This document shows positions 46,140-54,082 of a DNA stretch of 64,000 bases, one piece after another. The stretch lies in the NCBI RefSeq assembly GCF_963678635.1, contig NC_087069.1, positions 16,530,660 to 16,594,659 on the forward strand. The letters run 5' to 3'. The DNA comes from Symsagittifera roscoffensis. Lineage: Eukaryota > Xenacoelomorpha > Acoela > Convolutidae. Position numbers and translations under genes: made by a program. The notes beneath the pieces were generated by a model. That model ran no database searches, was not told the origin of the DNA, and saw only the letters and a program-made list of their open reading frames with translations. The stretch's first letter is position 1, and every line of letters begins with the position of its first letter.

Positions 46140-46392
46140 CCAGCTAAGAAGATTAATTAGAAAAACTTCAAATCGTGAGATCATAACACTTGTTTGTGAA
46201 TGTTTGCTCAATGTAGTCAATGGAAACGTACCCGTTAAAATCGCAAACATCGAACGATTCGAGACAGCATACAAATACTTATTAACTCCAAAAACCAGTG
46301 TTGTCAAAAAACGTGCGATTATTTTGAGTAAAGAAGGCTTCCATTTAGTTCGACAAATACTTTATTTTTGTTACAAGTACCTCACAACTTAA
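46120..46392 (+). CDS. Polinton small helical protein
   Basis: 90 codons from ATG 46120, or 101 from 46087; both starts are within the ATPase gene. Mostly helical and basic: LKPDQLRRLIRKT, ITLVCECLLNVVNGNVPV and a C-terminal VRQILYFCYKYL. A protein with an ECCLNVLNGNVPL-like segment follows the ATPase in many invertebrate Mavericks; its role is unknown to me. Its TAA stop overlaps the next ATG (TAATG). Confidence 0.75.
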   Translation: MVQLKPDQLRRLIRKTSNREIITLVCECLLNVVNGNVPVKIANIERFETAYKYLLTPKTSVVKKRAIILSKEGFHLVRQILYFCYKYLTT

Positions 46393-47252
46393 TGATGACT
46401 GCTGAAGAATTCATTCTAATTCCGAAACATTTATATGTTAAAGAGCAGCCACATGCTGCACGTGTTCTTCATGATAATAATATTAAACATAAAAATGCTC
46501 AACTGTCCTATCTTAACCGGCTTAGACCCCAATTACCTCCACAAACTAGTAAGACTACTGCAACGAAGGAAACATTTACGGATAATGTTGAGCCCCAACA
46601 AGAACAGCTTAAACTGTTAACGGACGATGAAGAAGTACCGGTCGAACGTGTTAAAGACGAAAAACTAGAAGAGAAACACAATAGACAGACCGAAAGCATT
46701 TTAGGACAGTTACAAGTTTTAGAAGACAAAAAATTTGTTAGAGCAAAAACCGTACTTGAAATTATAGAAAATTCAGAAAGAGTAACCATAAACCATGACA
46801 ATGAGGTGATATATGTAGATAAAGTACCAACAGGACTTAAAGCTACAATATTTTTATACGACATACAACAACCAACGAAAAAACTACACAATCCGGCGTT
46901 CATTAACATTTTAACTGCTCTCAACTTGAATGAAAACCTGGTAATAAATCGAAATGCCAAACACGCGGTTCAGTCAGCGTCTTTTAACGCTCAAGAGAAA
47001 CGAGAACCCGGACCCTCAAGAACCCGCTCAACATCGCCCACTTGGCAGGAAAAAAGTAGTGCAAACCTTAAGAGAAGTAAAAAACACAAACGAAAAAGTC
47101 TCAGCGGTAATAGAAAAACCCAAAACCAAAAACGTGAAAAAGAGTCAGAAGAAGGCTCTGACTCATACGGAACGCCCCATAACGATTCAGATTCTCCAAC
47201 GTCAGAAAAGACGAAGGCGCAAACAAAACAATGGGAAAATTACCAAGATTGA
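46392..47252 (+). CDS. Polinton conserved protein of unknown role, with basic tail
   Basis: 286 codons from the ATG at 46392 (TAATG overlap). The N-terminus AEEFILIPKHLYVKEQ and a coiled Glu/Lys/Gln stretch are followed by a compact domain (about residues 110-200: VRAKTVLEIIENSERVTI, NEVIYVDKVPTGLKATIFLY, NPAFINILTALNLNENLVI) that I recall from proteins encoded before Polinton integrase. The last 95 residues are Ser/Arg/Lys-rich and overlap, in another frame, the start of the integrase frame for 299 bases. The tail could bind DNA. Confidence 0.8.
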   Translation: MMTAEEFILIPKHLYVKEQPHAARVLHDNNIKHKNAQLSYLNRLRPQLPPQTSKTTATKETFTDNVEPQQEQLKLLTDDEEVPVERVKDEKLEEKHNRQTESILGQLQVLEDKKFVRAKTVLEIIENSERVTINHDNEVIYVDKVPTGLKATIFLYDIQQPTKKLHNPAFINILTALNLNENLVINRNAKHAVQSASFNAQEKREPGPSRTRSTSPTWQEKSSANLKRSKKHKRKSLSGNRKTQNQKREKESEEGSDSYGTPHNDSDSPTSEKTKAQTKQWENYQD

Positions 47253-48174
47253 AGAAAAATTGTTGAAAACTAAATACAGTGACAAAGGTCCCGCGTTATT
47301 TGGTAGTGTGAACAACTTGATAAAAGCAAGCAATTTGTCGCGAAAGAAAGTTAAACATTTCCTTCATACTGAACCTGCTTACACAAAATATCGAACTGTG
47401 ATCCGAAAAACGCCGCGACTCAAGGTCATAGTTTACGATATCGACGAAATCTGGTCATTAGATCTGGCCTTTGTTGATAAACTTGCCCAGTACAACCATG
47501 ATGTTAAGTATCTGCTTGTTGCAGTTGACTGCATGTCCCGCTATCTCAGAGTGCAACCCTTGAAATCAAAGTATGCTACTACAACAGCAGAAGCGTTCAA
47601 ACTAATGATAACGACAAAACAACCGGAAAAACTATGGGTGGACAAGGGCACAGAGTTTAAAGGGTCCTTCGAAGCATTATGTAAAAAGAAAGGCATAAAC
47701 ACATATAGCACAGAGAGCGAGAAAAAGTCCGCATTCGCTGAGAGAAATATCCGTTCCTTGAAAAATCTTATTTATAAGTACTTGGAGGATAAATGGACTT
47801 ACTCATACATTGACAAATTGCAAGATTTTGTCAATGCAATTAATTCGAGAACAAATCGTGTCACAAATCTTGCACCAAATAAAGTAACTAAAAAAGATGT
47901 TCCTCGCCTGATTTCATTAAGAGCAGAACAGTCTTTGAAGTTAGTTCGACGTCCAAAGCTTTATGTTGGTGATTATGTTAGACTTGCCAAAGTAGACATA
48001 CGTTTTCGCAAGGGTTACAAACAATCCTTCACCGATGAAGTGTTTGAAGTTTTTGACATACCAACACGAAATCCCCCAACATACAATTTGATTGATTCTA
48101 ACAGAGAACCGATTGAGGGAAAATTTTACGAGTCTGAACTGATTCGCGTTCTGGAGAAGGACAATCATGACTGA
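46954..48174 (+). CDS. Retroviral-type (rve) integrase
   Basis: 406 codons. The catalytic triad is D170 (EIWSLDLAFVD), D230 (LWVDKGTEFKG) and E263 (SAFAERNIRSLKN). A C-terminal chromo-like region (PKLYVGDYVRLAKVDIRF, ..SFTDEVFEVFDI, ..GKFYESELIRV) follows. It would insert the element and create the 6-bp target duplication. Homology begins around residue 95 (KITKIEEKLLKTKYSDKGPA); the first 95 residues are Lys/Arg-rich and lie in the overlap with the preceding gene, so the true start is uncertain. No break in the core. Confidence 0.93.
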   Translation: MPNTRFSQRLLTLKRNENPDPQEPAQHRPLGRKKVVQTLREVKNTNEKVSAVIEKPKTKNVKKSQKKALTHTERPITIQILQRQKRRRRKQNNGKITKIEEKLLKTKYSDKGPALFGSVNNLIKASNLSRKKVKHFLHTEPAYTKYRTVIRKTPRLKVIVYDIDEIWSLDLAFVDKLAQYNHDVKYLLVAVDCMSRYLRVQPLKSKYATTTAEAFKLMITTKQPEKLWVDKGTEFKGSFEALCKKKGINTYSTESEKKSAFAERNIRSLKNLIYKYLEDKWTYSYIDKLQDFVNAINSRTNRVTNLAPNKVTKKDVPRLISLRAEQSLKLVRRPKLYVGDYVRLAKVDIRFRKGYKQSFTDEVFEVFDIPTRNPPTYNLIDSNREPIEGKFYESELIRVLEKDNHD

Positions 48175-49060
48175 GGGCACTTCCGACAGTCTTTTCACCC
48201 ATAATGTTCCCCCTTCCTTCACAATTACCCTAGTTTCATCTGCATCAATGAACGTTTTTAAGGATAACACTCTGGCCAACTTCAAAAATCTCCTGAGTGA
48301 AGAAATAAATTTGCAAGGTGAATGGAGAGTAGCAGTTACAGAAATTACCTTCCCTACTCAGATAAACAACGTAACTGACAACAACATTGTGTACTACAAA
48401 AAAGATCGGGTTATAGCAAGCATGAAAGTTGAGAAAGACAAGATCTCCAGACCTTACCTTGGAGAAACAGCAAAATTAACAAAAGGAGAATATACGAGCA
48501 TTGATCAAATACTGGACGAGATTCGTCGAAAGACAGAATTAGAGAAATTGGATTACGTAATAGATCCAATAACCAAACATCTTTCCTTATGGCTGCATTA
48601 TTGGGAAGGTATAACTTTTTCAAGCCCGCAAATTCCTAGTCTACTTGGATTCAAAGGCGTCAGAGATGGAACTGGTTATCATATAGGTTACAAACAAGGA
48701 AGCACGAAACATAGCACATTCTCTACCCAAGATCTTATTGCTGACTATCCCGTTGATGTATGCGCTGGTAGTCAGCTTATGTTTATTTATCTGGACATAA
48801 TTCATTATCAAATAGTCGGAGACACAAAAGCACCCCTTTTACGAGTCATTGATACAAATCGTCGAGTGAAAAACGGTTACGCATGTACAATTGAACCGAA
48901 TCATCGTAAAGTGTTTAGTAATTTGGATTTTAAAAAACTTTTGGTCAATAATATTTCCAATATTTCTGTGAACTTGCGCACAGAAACTGGAGGACTTGTT
49001 CCTTTCGCTGGAGGGGGAAAAGTTGTTCTGACTTTGAAATTTCAAAAGTTTAGCAATTGA
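48167..49060 (+). CDS. Penton-like minor capsid protein (single jelly roll)
   Basis: 297 codons. PPSFTITLVSSASMNVFKDN, NTLANFKNLLSEEINLQGEW and RVAVTEITFPTQINN are the signature N-terminal strands of the Polinton minor capsid protein (often called PX), and SQLMFIYLDIIHYQIVGDTK is a later conserved part. It should form the fivefold vertices. Its ATG overlaps the integrase stop (ATGACTGA). Full length. Confidence 0.88.
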   Translation: MTEGTSDSLFTHNVPPSFTITLVSSASMNVFKDNTLANFKNLLSEEINLQGEWRVAVTEITFPTQINNVTDNNIVYYKKDRVIASMKVEKDKISRPYLGETAKLTKGEYTSIDQILDEIRRKTELEKLDYVIDPITKHLSLWLHYWEGITFSSPQIPSLLGFKGVRDGTGYHIGYKQGSTKHSTFSTQDLIADYPVDVCAGSQLMFIYLDIIHYQIVGDTKAPLLRVIDTNRRVKNGYACTIEPNHRKVFSNLDFKKLLVNNISNISVNLRTETGGLVPFAGGGKVVLTLKFQKFSN

Positions 49061-49065
49061 TCAAA

Positions 49066-49473
49066 ATGGATTCATATTACCACAACCAAGCAAACCTACC
49101 ACATTTCTCGGGGCATTATAGACAACGAGGCAGTGGCTTCGGTGCATTAGCCTTGGGAATAGGAAGAGTCGCACTTCCACTGGCTCGAAAATTTGTGATA
49201 CCCGCGGCTAAAAAAATCGGAAAAGAACTACTTCTTCAGGCAGCTCCAGAACTGATAGAAGTTGCAACAAAAAGAAAAAGTCCTAAGCAGGCACTCAAAA
49301 GCACCGTTAGAAAAACAATCAAAAAGCAAGTAGGAGGAGGAAGTAGATCTCGGAAAAGTCATCCGAAAAGAACGACGGCGTTTAAACGAAAAACGAGACG
49401 CGTCATTCCCAGAAAACGAACTGCACAGAGAAGTCGCTCCGATTTCTTTACAAGGGTTAAAAATTATTTCTAA
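49066..49473 (+). CDS. Basic pVI/pX-like minor virion protein
   Basis: 135 codons from ATG 49066, five bases after the penton stop. Gly-rich segment RGSGFGALALGIGRVALPLA with an amphipathic helix, then a helical part, then a very Lys/Arg-rich tail (SRSRKSHPKRTTAFKRKT..). This layout matches the protein between penton and MCP in Polintons, comparable with adenovirus membrane-lytic and core proteins. Position and composition rather than a firm motif support the call. Confidence 0.8.
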   Translation: MDSYYHNQANLPHFSGHYRQRGSGFGALALGIGRVALPLARKFVIPAAKKIGKELLLQAAPELIEVATKRKSPKQALKSTVRKTIKKQVGGGSRSRKSHPKRTTAFKRKTRRVIPRKRTAQRSRSDFFTRVKNYF

Positions 49474-49504
49474 TTTAATCCCGAGTGAAGCAACTCACAG
49501 CTCC

Positions 49505-50779
49505 TTGGACTTATTTGAGAAACCGCCTTTGCTTGTCACTTTTGAAAATGCATTCACCCAAAAAATTGGACCTTCCTACTCCCCTGATGGTCCTATGCTA
49601 GAGTTTGAAGTACTCGGCGACAGAAATAATTTCATCGATCTTCAACGTACTCGTTTGGAAATAGTTGCACGAATTGTTCGAAGCAATGGAAACGTGCTTC
49701 GAACACATGCTACAGAGGCGGCAAACAGAGATACGCCGTATTTTGTTAACAATCCTTTATCTTCATTATTTTCTGAGTGTACACTGTCTCTGAATGGTGA
49801 AAAAATATCAACTACCAATGCTAATTTTGCCCATAAAAGCTTTATTGAGACCGAGTTTTCATACGGTAATGATGCCAAGAAAACATGGTTGGCTTGTCAA
49901 GGTTATTATTATGAAGAAAATCCATCAGCCATTGACGGTGCTGGAAGGAGAGCTGATGATGTTACGGAGCGTAAAGGTCTCGTTGCGGCCTCGAGCGAGC
50001 TGAAGCTATTTGGTAAAATTGCTTGCGATTTTTTGTCGTGTGACAAGCATCTACTTAGCGGTGTGACAATAAGATTGTCTCTTAGACGTTCTCCTAATGA
50101 TTTTGTTGTCATATCTGAAGATGCAGCTAAACACTACAAGGTCCAAATAATCGAAGCTAACCTCTATGTCAGAAAGATGACTGTGACTGACTATGTTCTC
50201 TCATCAATAGAAAAAACTTTGTTGAAGAACCCGGCAATTTACAATTACATCGAAGTAGTACCAAAAACGTTTCTGGCAACTGCAGGAGTACAAAGCTGGC
50301 GACAAGAGGATGTTTTTGCAAAAGAACCTGTTCGAAGAATGATAGTAGCAATGAGCATAAACGAAGCATATTTGGGTACTAATAGAACAAACCCTTTTCA
50401 TTACCAGAAATTTGGGTTGAATGAGATCATTGTTTACAGAAACGGTCTACCCATTGCCGGAACTCCCATCTCAACATCAGACAATAAAAGAATTTATTAC
50501 AATACGCTTGAGGCTCTTGATTTTGTTTTAAACACTAGTCATGGAATCAGTCTCGCTAATTATGATAATCATTATATTATGGCTTTTGATCTCACGTCTA
50601 CTCAGGAGGCTTCACACGATTTTATTCATCCTGAATTGACCAATTGCACTATTTCGCTCGAACTCAAGTTTGACGCAGGTCTCGCTAATAACGTCGAGTT
50701 ATTGTTTATGGGAGAGCGTGCATCAACAGTTTATGTGCGTTCAGATAGAAAAATTACCAAAAACACTCTTATGACCTAA
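49505..50779 (+). CDS. Major capsid protein (double jelly roll)
   Basis: 424 codons counted from LDLFEKPPLLVTFENAF. Typical MCP landmarks: LEFEVLGDRNNFIDLQRTRL, NNPLSSLFSECTLSLNGEKI, FHYQKFGLNEIIVYRNGLPI and, near the end, TISLELKFDAGLANNVELL. The frame has no in-frame ATG upstream: it is open back to a TAG near 49332, with no ATG between that and 49505, and the first in-frame ATG (49595) would remove 30 residues of the conserved N-terminus. The marked start is a TTG. Start may be non-AUG, or the 5' end may come from splicing (CACAG at 49496-49500 could be an acceptor). The core is intact. Confidence 0.92.
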   Translation: MDLFEKPPLLVTFENAFTQKIGPSYSPDGPMLEFEVLGDRNNFIDLQRTRLEIVARIVRSNGNVLRTHATEAANRDTPYFVNNPLSSLFSECTLSLNGEKISTTNANFAHKSFIETEFSYGNDAKKTWLACQGYYYEENPSAIDGAGRRADDVTERKGLVAASSELKLFGKIACDFLSCDKHLLSGVTIRLSLRRSPNDFVVISEDAAKHYKVQIIEANLYVRKMTVTDYVLSSIEKTLLKNPAIYNYIEVVPKTFLATAGVQSWRQEDVFAKEPVRRMIVAMSINEAYLGTNRTNPFHYQKFGLNEIIVYRNGLPIAGTPISTSDNKRIYYNTLEALDFVLNTSHGISLANYDNHYIMAFDLTSTQEASHDFIHPELTNCTISLELKFDAGLANNVELLFMGERASTVYVRSDRKITKNTLMT

Positions 50780-50786
50780 GATAGAC

Positions 50787-51224
50787 ATGGATAATCTTCA
50801 ACTAGTAGAAATTATTAACCGTTGTAAACATTTGAAACATCGCTTTAGAGGTGTTTTTCCGGCAGATTTGCCATGCTCTTCAGTACTGAAAAACGATAAT
50901 ACGTTCATGATTATGAATGCCTCACCATCGGATCAACCTGGAACCCACTGGTTGCTTTTTGCTCAAGCTGGAGGACAGATATTCTTCGCAGATCCTCTAG
51001 GTAAACGATTATGTGATTATCCCCTCGTGTACAAGAATATGCGACGAACAATTCACGAGGGAAATCAGCTACTGTTGAAAAAACCAATACAATCAGCTGA
51101 TTCAGTGTTATGCGGACTTTATTGTATTTATGTTGCTCATGTTATAATTACAAACAAATTTCCAATAGGTTTCAAACTTAATGATCATGATTTGATAAGA
51201 TTTGCCAAACATATGTTATTCTAA
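50787..51224 (+). CDS. Adenain-like cysteine protease
   Basis: 145 codons. Catalytic His54 (GTHWLLF), Asp69 (FFADPLGK), Gln102 (PIQSADS) and Cys109 (VLCGLYCIYVAH) are all present with adenain-like spacing (Gln-x6-Cys). It would mature the capsid and pVI-like proteins. Eight bases after the MCP stop. Family length is short but normal for Polintons. Confidence 0.9.
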   Translation: MDNLQLVEIINRCKHLKHRFRGVFPADLPCSSVLKNDNTFMIMNASPSDQPGTHWLLFAQAGGQIFFADPLGKRLCDYPLVYKNMRRTIHEGNQLLLKKPIQSADSVLCGLYCIYVAHVIITNKFPIGFKLNDHDLIRFAKHMLF

Positions 51225-51498
51225 ATTAATTTATTGATGTTTTTGTAAAATTTATAAATTCGTTTTTTTTTTTTTTCAATTCATTCTTATTAACAACAAA
51301 GTTTTTTTTCTGCAAGTTTATGTGAACCGCGAAAAGTTTCATATCAAGTCCTTCGAATTATTAAGGCATGGCCGTTTGGTTTAAGGGGCAATAGCTAACC
51401 CGGCGTTGCTCGTCGCTACGCTCCTCGGGAACGCCTCCCGCTTGTGTAGTAACAATTTTTTTTTCTTGTAGTATACAAGAGCGAAAGAAAACCAATAT
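51225..51498. other. Non-coding junction with left cassette repeat
   Basis: Poly-T tract at 51266-51278, then the 104-bp inverted repeat arm at 51337-51440, then AT-rich DNA up to the stop of the minus-strand HUH-like gene. Confidence 0.6.
51337..51440 (+). repeat. Cassette inverted repeat, left arm (104 bp)
   Basis: Matches the reverse complement of 54911-55014 with only about three differences, all in its outer (left) quarter. GC-rich against the surroundings (GGCATGGCCGTTTGG, AACCCGGCGTTGCTCG, CTCCTCGGGAACGCCTCCCG). The GC core can fold on itself (GGCGTT/AACGCC). Confidence 0.92.
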
Positions 51499-52125
51499 TT
51501 AAAACTTGAATTTCTTCTCCATGATAAATTTCACAAACAAAGTGTTTGAATCAATTTCCATACAACCATACCCACTTAAAATTATGTCAATTATTTTAGA
51601 AAACTCAGCAGCGTTTTCACCATTCAAAATATTAGTAAAGCGTTCAATTGTTACGTTAGTAATCAGGTCAGTTTGAGTTTGAACAGATTTAGTCTGCGAG
51701 CCGAAGCAAACTTGAGGCAATCGTCTGCGAACTGGAACACCACTAACATCTAAGTTGTTGATAGAGTTATAATTCACAGCTATTTTCAGTTTTTCCATCA
51801 GAGGGCCAGACAATTCATAGTTGGAGCAACCCAAAATTAAATATTTGAATGTAGAGAGAAGACAAGGAACAACGAAGGCTTTTGAAGTCATCTTGTTAAG
51901 TAAATCGGTAGACTCTTTCGTAAATTCGACCAGCACATGATAATGTTTTTCGTTGTCAATCGAATGGTTGCAAAAATCTAATTTATTCGAATGGGAGGAT
52001 ACTGCAAAATTTGCTTTTGAAGCGAAGCCTGAAAAGTTGGGTTCATGATTCAGGATGAAAAGTTTGTAATTTTTACGGAATTGTTTGAAATAATCAGGGG
52101 ATTGCTCATACATTGCTTCAACCAT
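51499..52125 (-). CDS. HUH-endonuclease-like protein (Rep-type), helicase absent
   Basis: 208 codons on the minus strand. Residues 61-68, HYHVLVEF, preceded by EK and followed by a short linker and helix, fit HUH motif II of replication-initiator nucleases, closest in my judgement to the parvovirus Rep type. The strand KLFILNHE (about 21-28) could be motif I. A catalytic Tyr is not certain: candidates are in FKYLILGCSNYE (about 93-104). No Walker motifs, so no SF3 helicase. The C-terminal half (..TERFTNILNGENAAEFSK-like helices) is unrecognised. It follows the PC4-like gene by 37 bases on the same strand. Not a usual Polinton gene. Confidence 0.5.
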   Translation of the reverse strand: MVEAMYEQSPDYFKQFRKNYKLFILNHEPNFSGFASKANFAVSSHSNKLDFCNHSIDNEKHYHVLVEFTKESTDLLNKMTSKAFVVPCLLSTFKYLILGCSNYELSGPLMEKLKIAVNYNSINNLDVSGVPVRRRLPQVCFGSQTKSVQTQTDLITNVTIERFTNILNGENAAEFSKIIDIILSGYGCMEIDSNTLFVKFIMEKKFKF

Positions 52126-52162
52126 TGCTTTGAAGTTTCAATCGAATAACGAGTTGATAATG

Positions 52163-52522
52163 TTACACAACCCGACAGTTATCATCGTTTTCACTTTCGC
52201 ATTCCTTTTCAGAGCATGAAGATTTTTTAGATTTGTTTCGCTTTTTTCTAAGTTTTTCAGTCACGTCGCAGTTTTTTGCTTTCGTCAACCTTTTAATTTT
52301 TGTGTAATTGTCCGCCAAGGACTCGAATTCACCAGTTGACAAAGTTATTCCTTGTCGATACTTAAAAGTTCCCTCTTCGTCTTTTTTGTACAATTTGATA
52401 GTTATGTAAGTACCGGTCTGTGCGAATGTTTTTGCACCGACTCTAACTAAACGTTTATCATTCGAAGATATATCCCTAAAATCATCGAAATAGTCTACAT
52501 CCGTGTCAAGAGAAGCGTACAT
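52163..52522 (-). CDS. PC4/Sub1-like ssDNA-binding protein
   Basis: 119 codons. Residues 23-76 follow the PC4 pattern: KRLVRVGAKTF, GTYITIKLYKKDEEG and KYRQGITLSTGEFESLADN, i.e. four strands and a helix with the GITLS turn. The C-terminal 40 residues are charged (Lys-rich, then Ser/Glu-rich), as in PC4 regulatory tails, though here at the opposite end. PC4 binds single-stranded DNA and helps transcription or replication. It is the first gene of a minus-strand pair with the HUH-like protein. Confidence 0.6.
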   Translation of the reverse strand: MYASLDTDVDYFDDFRDISSNDKRLVRVGAKTFAQTGTYITIKLYKKDEEGTFKYRQGITLSTGEFESLADNYTKIKRLTKAKNCDVTEKLRKKRNKSKKSSCSEKECESENDDNCRVV

Positions 52523-53147
52523 TATAAATGAATAACAACCAACTGGTTTTTAGTGTGGAACGTTGAAGAATGACTGATCACAGTATACGAGACAGATCAT
52601 GCGCTCCCAAAGTAAAAATTTAGGTGATAAAGTTTACGAGCGCCCTAAGCCATATTGATAAGACTTAATCACCAAGGATATAATTTCTTTAACGATAAAC
52701 CTCTTTTATATGGGTATTTAGTTACTTTTTCCCCCGGCTATACTCTAAAAATCTTCTAGTGTTATTTATTGTGACGGTTATTTTAATGACTGTTATGAAT
52801 CATGGTAATGAATTTCTAACAGCATAACAATGAATGTCTGGCAAACTATCATGAAAACTTGATTTTGAGTGCTTTCGCCCGTAGCCACTATAATAAAGCT
52901 GTCACATAAATCTAAAAAATCGGGTTTTCACATTCATTCCTAACATGACCTCAGGCGTCATGCTTAAAAGAATGAATAAAATTTGATAGCCTCGCCTAAA
53001 AAGTTATTAGCTTTGACCTAATTGAACTATGCCACCCCTTTCCTGATCTCATTTTCATTAATAAACTTTTCATACTTTTCATTCTCTCAATTTCATTTCG
53101 GTAGTTCAGTCATTTCATTTTAACAAAACTTTAAACCTCTTCAAGTC
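52523..53147. other. Divergent intergenic region of the cassette
   Basis: Separates the minus-strand pair from the plus-strand gene at 53148, so it should hold promoters for both directions. A TTTTATATGGG TATA-like string is at about 52706 and a further AT-rich string TTAATAAACTTTTCATAC at 53058. Nothing firmer can be said. Confidence 0.45.
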
Positions 53148-53792
53148 ATGACTAGTCCTTTACAAATAATCTCAGTGTCTGATCGAGAAAGAACCATTAT
53201 CTACCAAACATACACGAGAGAGTCGATTGCAGTCATCCATCAACAGAAAGAGAGAGTCTCTCCGTCTACAGCAAGTCCGTTCAATGACTTGGCTCCCCGA
53301 AAAAACGACGAGAATCAAAACGAGGAATGGACTACAAAAAGTCATATCATGCTACCAAACTACCTCCTTGATCACATCGATCTACTTAGACAGAATCGAA
53401 AACGAATGTACGAGAGTTGCACTATTCACGAGAGCTATCCGGCATTAGAAAAGACGGAGATAAACGACACAACCTCGCTCGAGCAGTCTCCAAGAAAAAT
53501 TCTCTTCGCGTATGACTGCGAGTCAATGCCGTTGTATGAAAATCAGGAGGGATGTATTCGTGACTATGCAGAGCGCGAAGCGTACTGGGATATTCCGACA
53601 GCAATGTCTCCCGAGTCGTTTGTTAGGGGACCAGTTTCAACTCCAGAACAATCAACTTCCTATTCGGATGCTCGGGTTTCATCTAGTGCGGAGACAATTG
53701 ATCTAGTCACCCCAGATCTCATTCAAGGCACTCCTCCAAATGCAGCTTGCTATGCGCCAAAAAAGAGAAAACTACAGTTTCGAGGTTTCTAA
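53148..53792 (+). CDS. Cassette unknown protein with nuclear localisation signal
   Basis: 214 codons. Low-complexity, polar and acidic, with Ser/Thr/Pro-rich parts, predicted largely disordered. The C-terminus YAPKKRKLQFRGF holds a classic PKKRK nuclear signal (about residues 204-208). No enzyme motif. Composition resembles early regulatory proteins of small DNA viruses, but I do not recognise a homologue; the only Cys-acidic string, YDCESM, is not a true LxCxE. Confidence 0.7.
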   Translation: MTSPLQIISVSDRERTIIYQTYTRESIAVIHQQKERVSPSTASPFNDLAPRKNDENQNEEWTTKSHIMLPNYLLDHIDLLRQNRKRMYESCTIHESYPALEKTEINDTTSLEQSPRKILFAYDCESMPLYENQEGCIRDYAEREAYWDIPTAMSPESFVRGPVSTPEQSTSYSDARVSSSAETIDLVTPDLIQGTPPNAACYAPKKRKLQFRGF

Positions 53793-54046
53793 TAACTTAA
53801 ACAAAAAAACTTTTCTTCTTTTGTTTCAAATATTATTCCAAGGTTTTATATTTTCATTTTTGTTTGATTTGACTTCTAAGCTGTTTTAACATTACTGTGT
53901 GTATATTTTTTGTCTCAGTTTTTATTTTGCTTAATAGATCAATTAAAGTTTGCCCCATAAAGTTTTCAGCAAAATCTTAGAGAAAAACTAGAAAAAAATC
54001 AGAAATCGAGAATAATTTTACGCTAAAATTGTTTTTTGAGAAAGAA

Positions 54047-54069
54047 TGAGAGAGAGAGAGAGAGAGAGA
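54047..54069. repeat. GA dinucleotide microsatellite
   Basis: About eleven GA units directly before the hairpin cluster. It is complementary to the CT-rich bulge at 54223-54238, so longer-range pairing is possible. Confidence 0.85.
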
Positions 54070-54082
54070 TAAATACACTTGC

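Noticed and set aside
46508-46960. 150-codon minus-strand frame in the Polinton
   Set aside because: Antisense of a conserved Polinton gene with normal start and neighbours; Ser/Leu-rich shadow composition.
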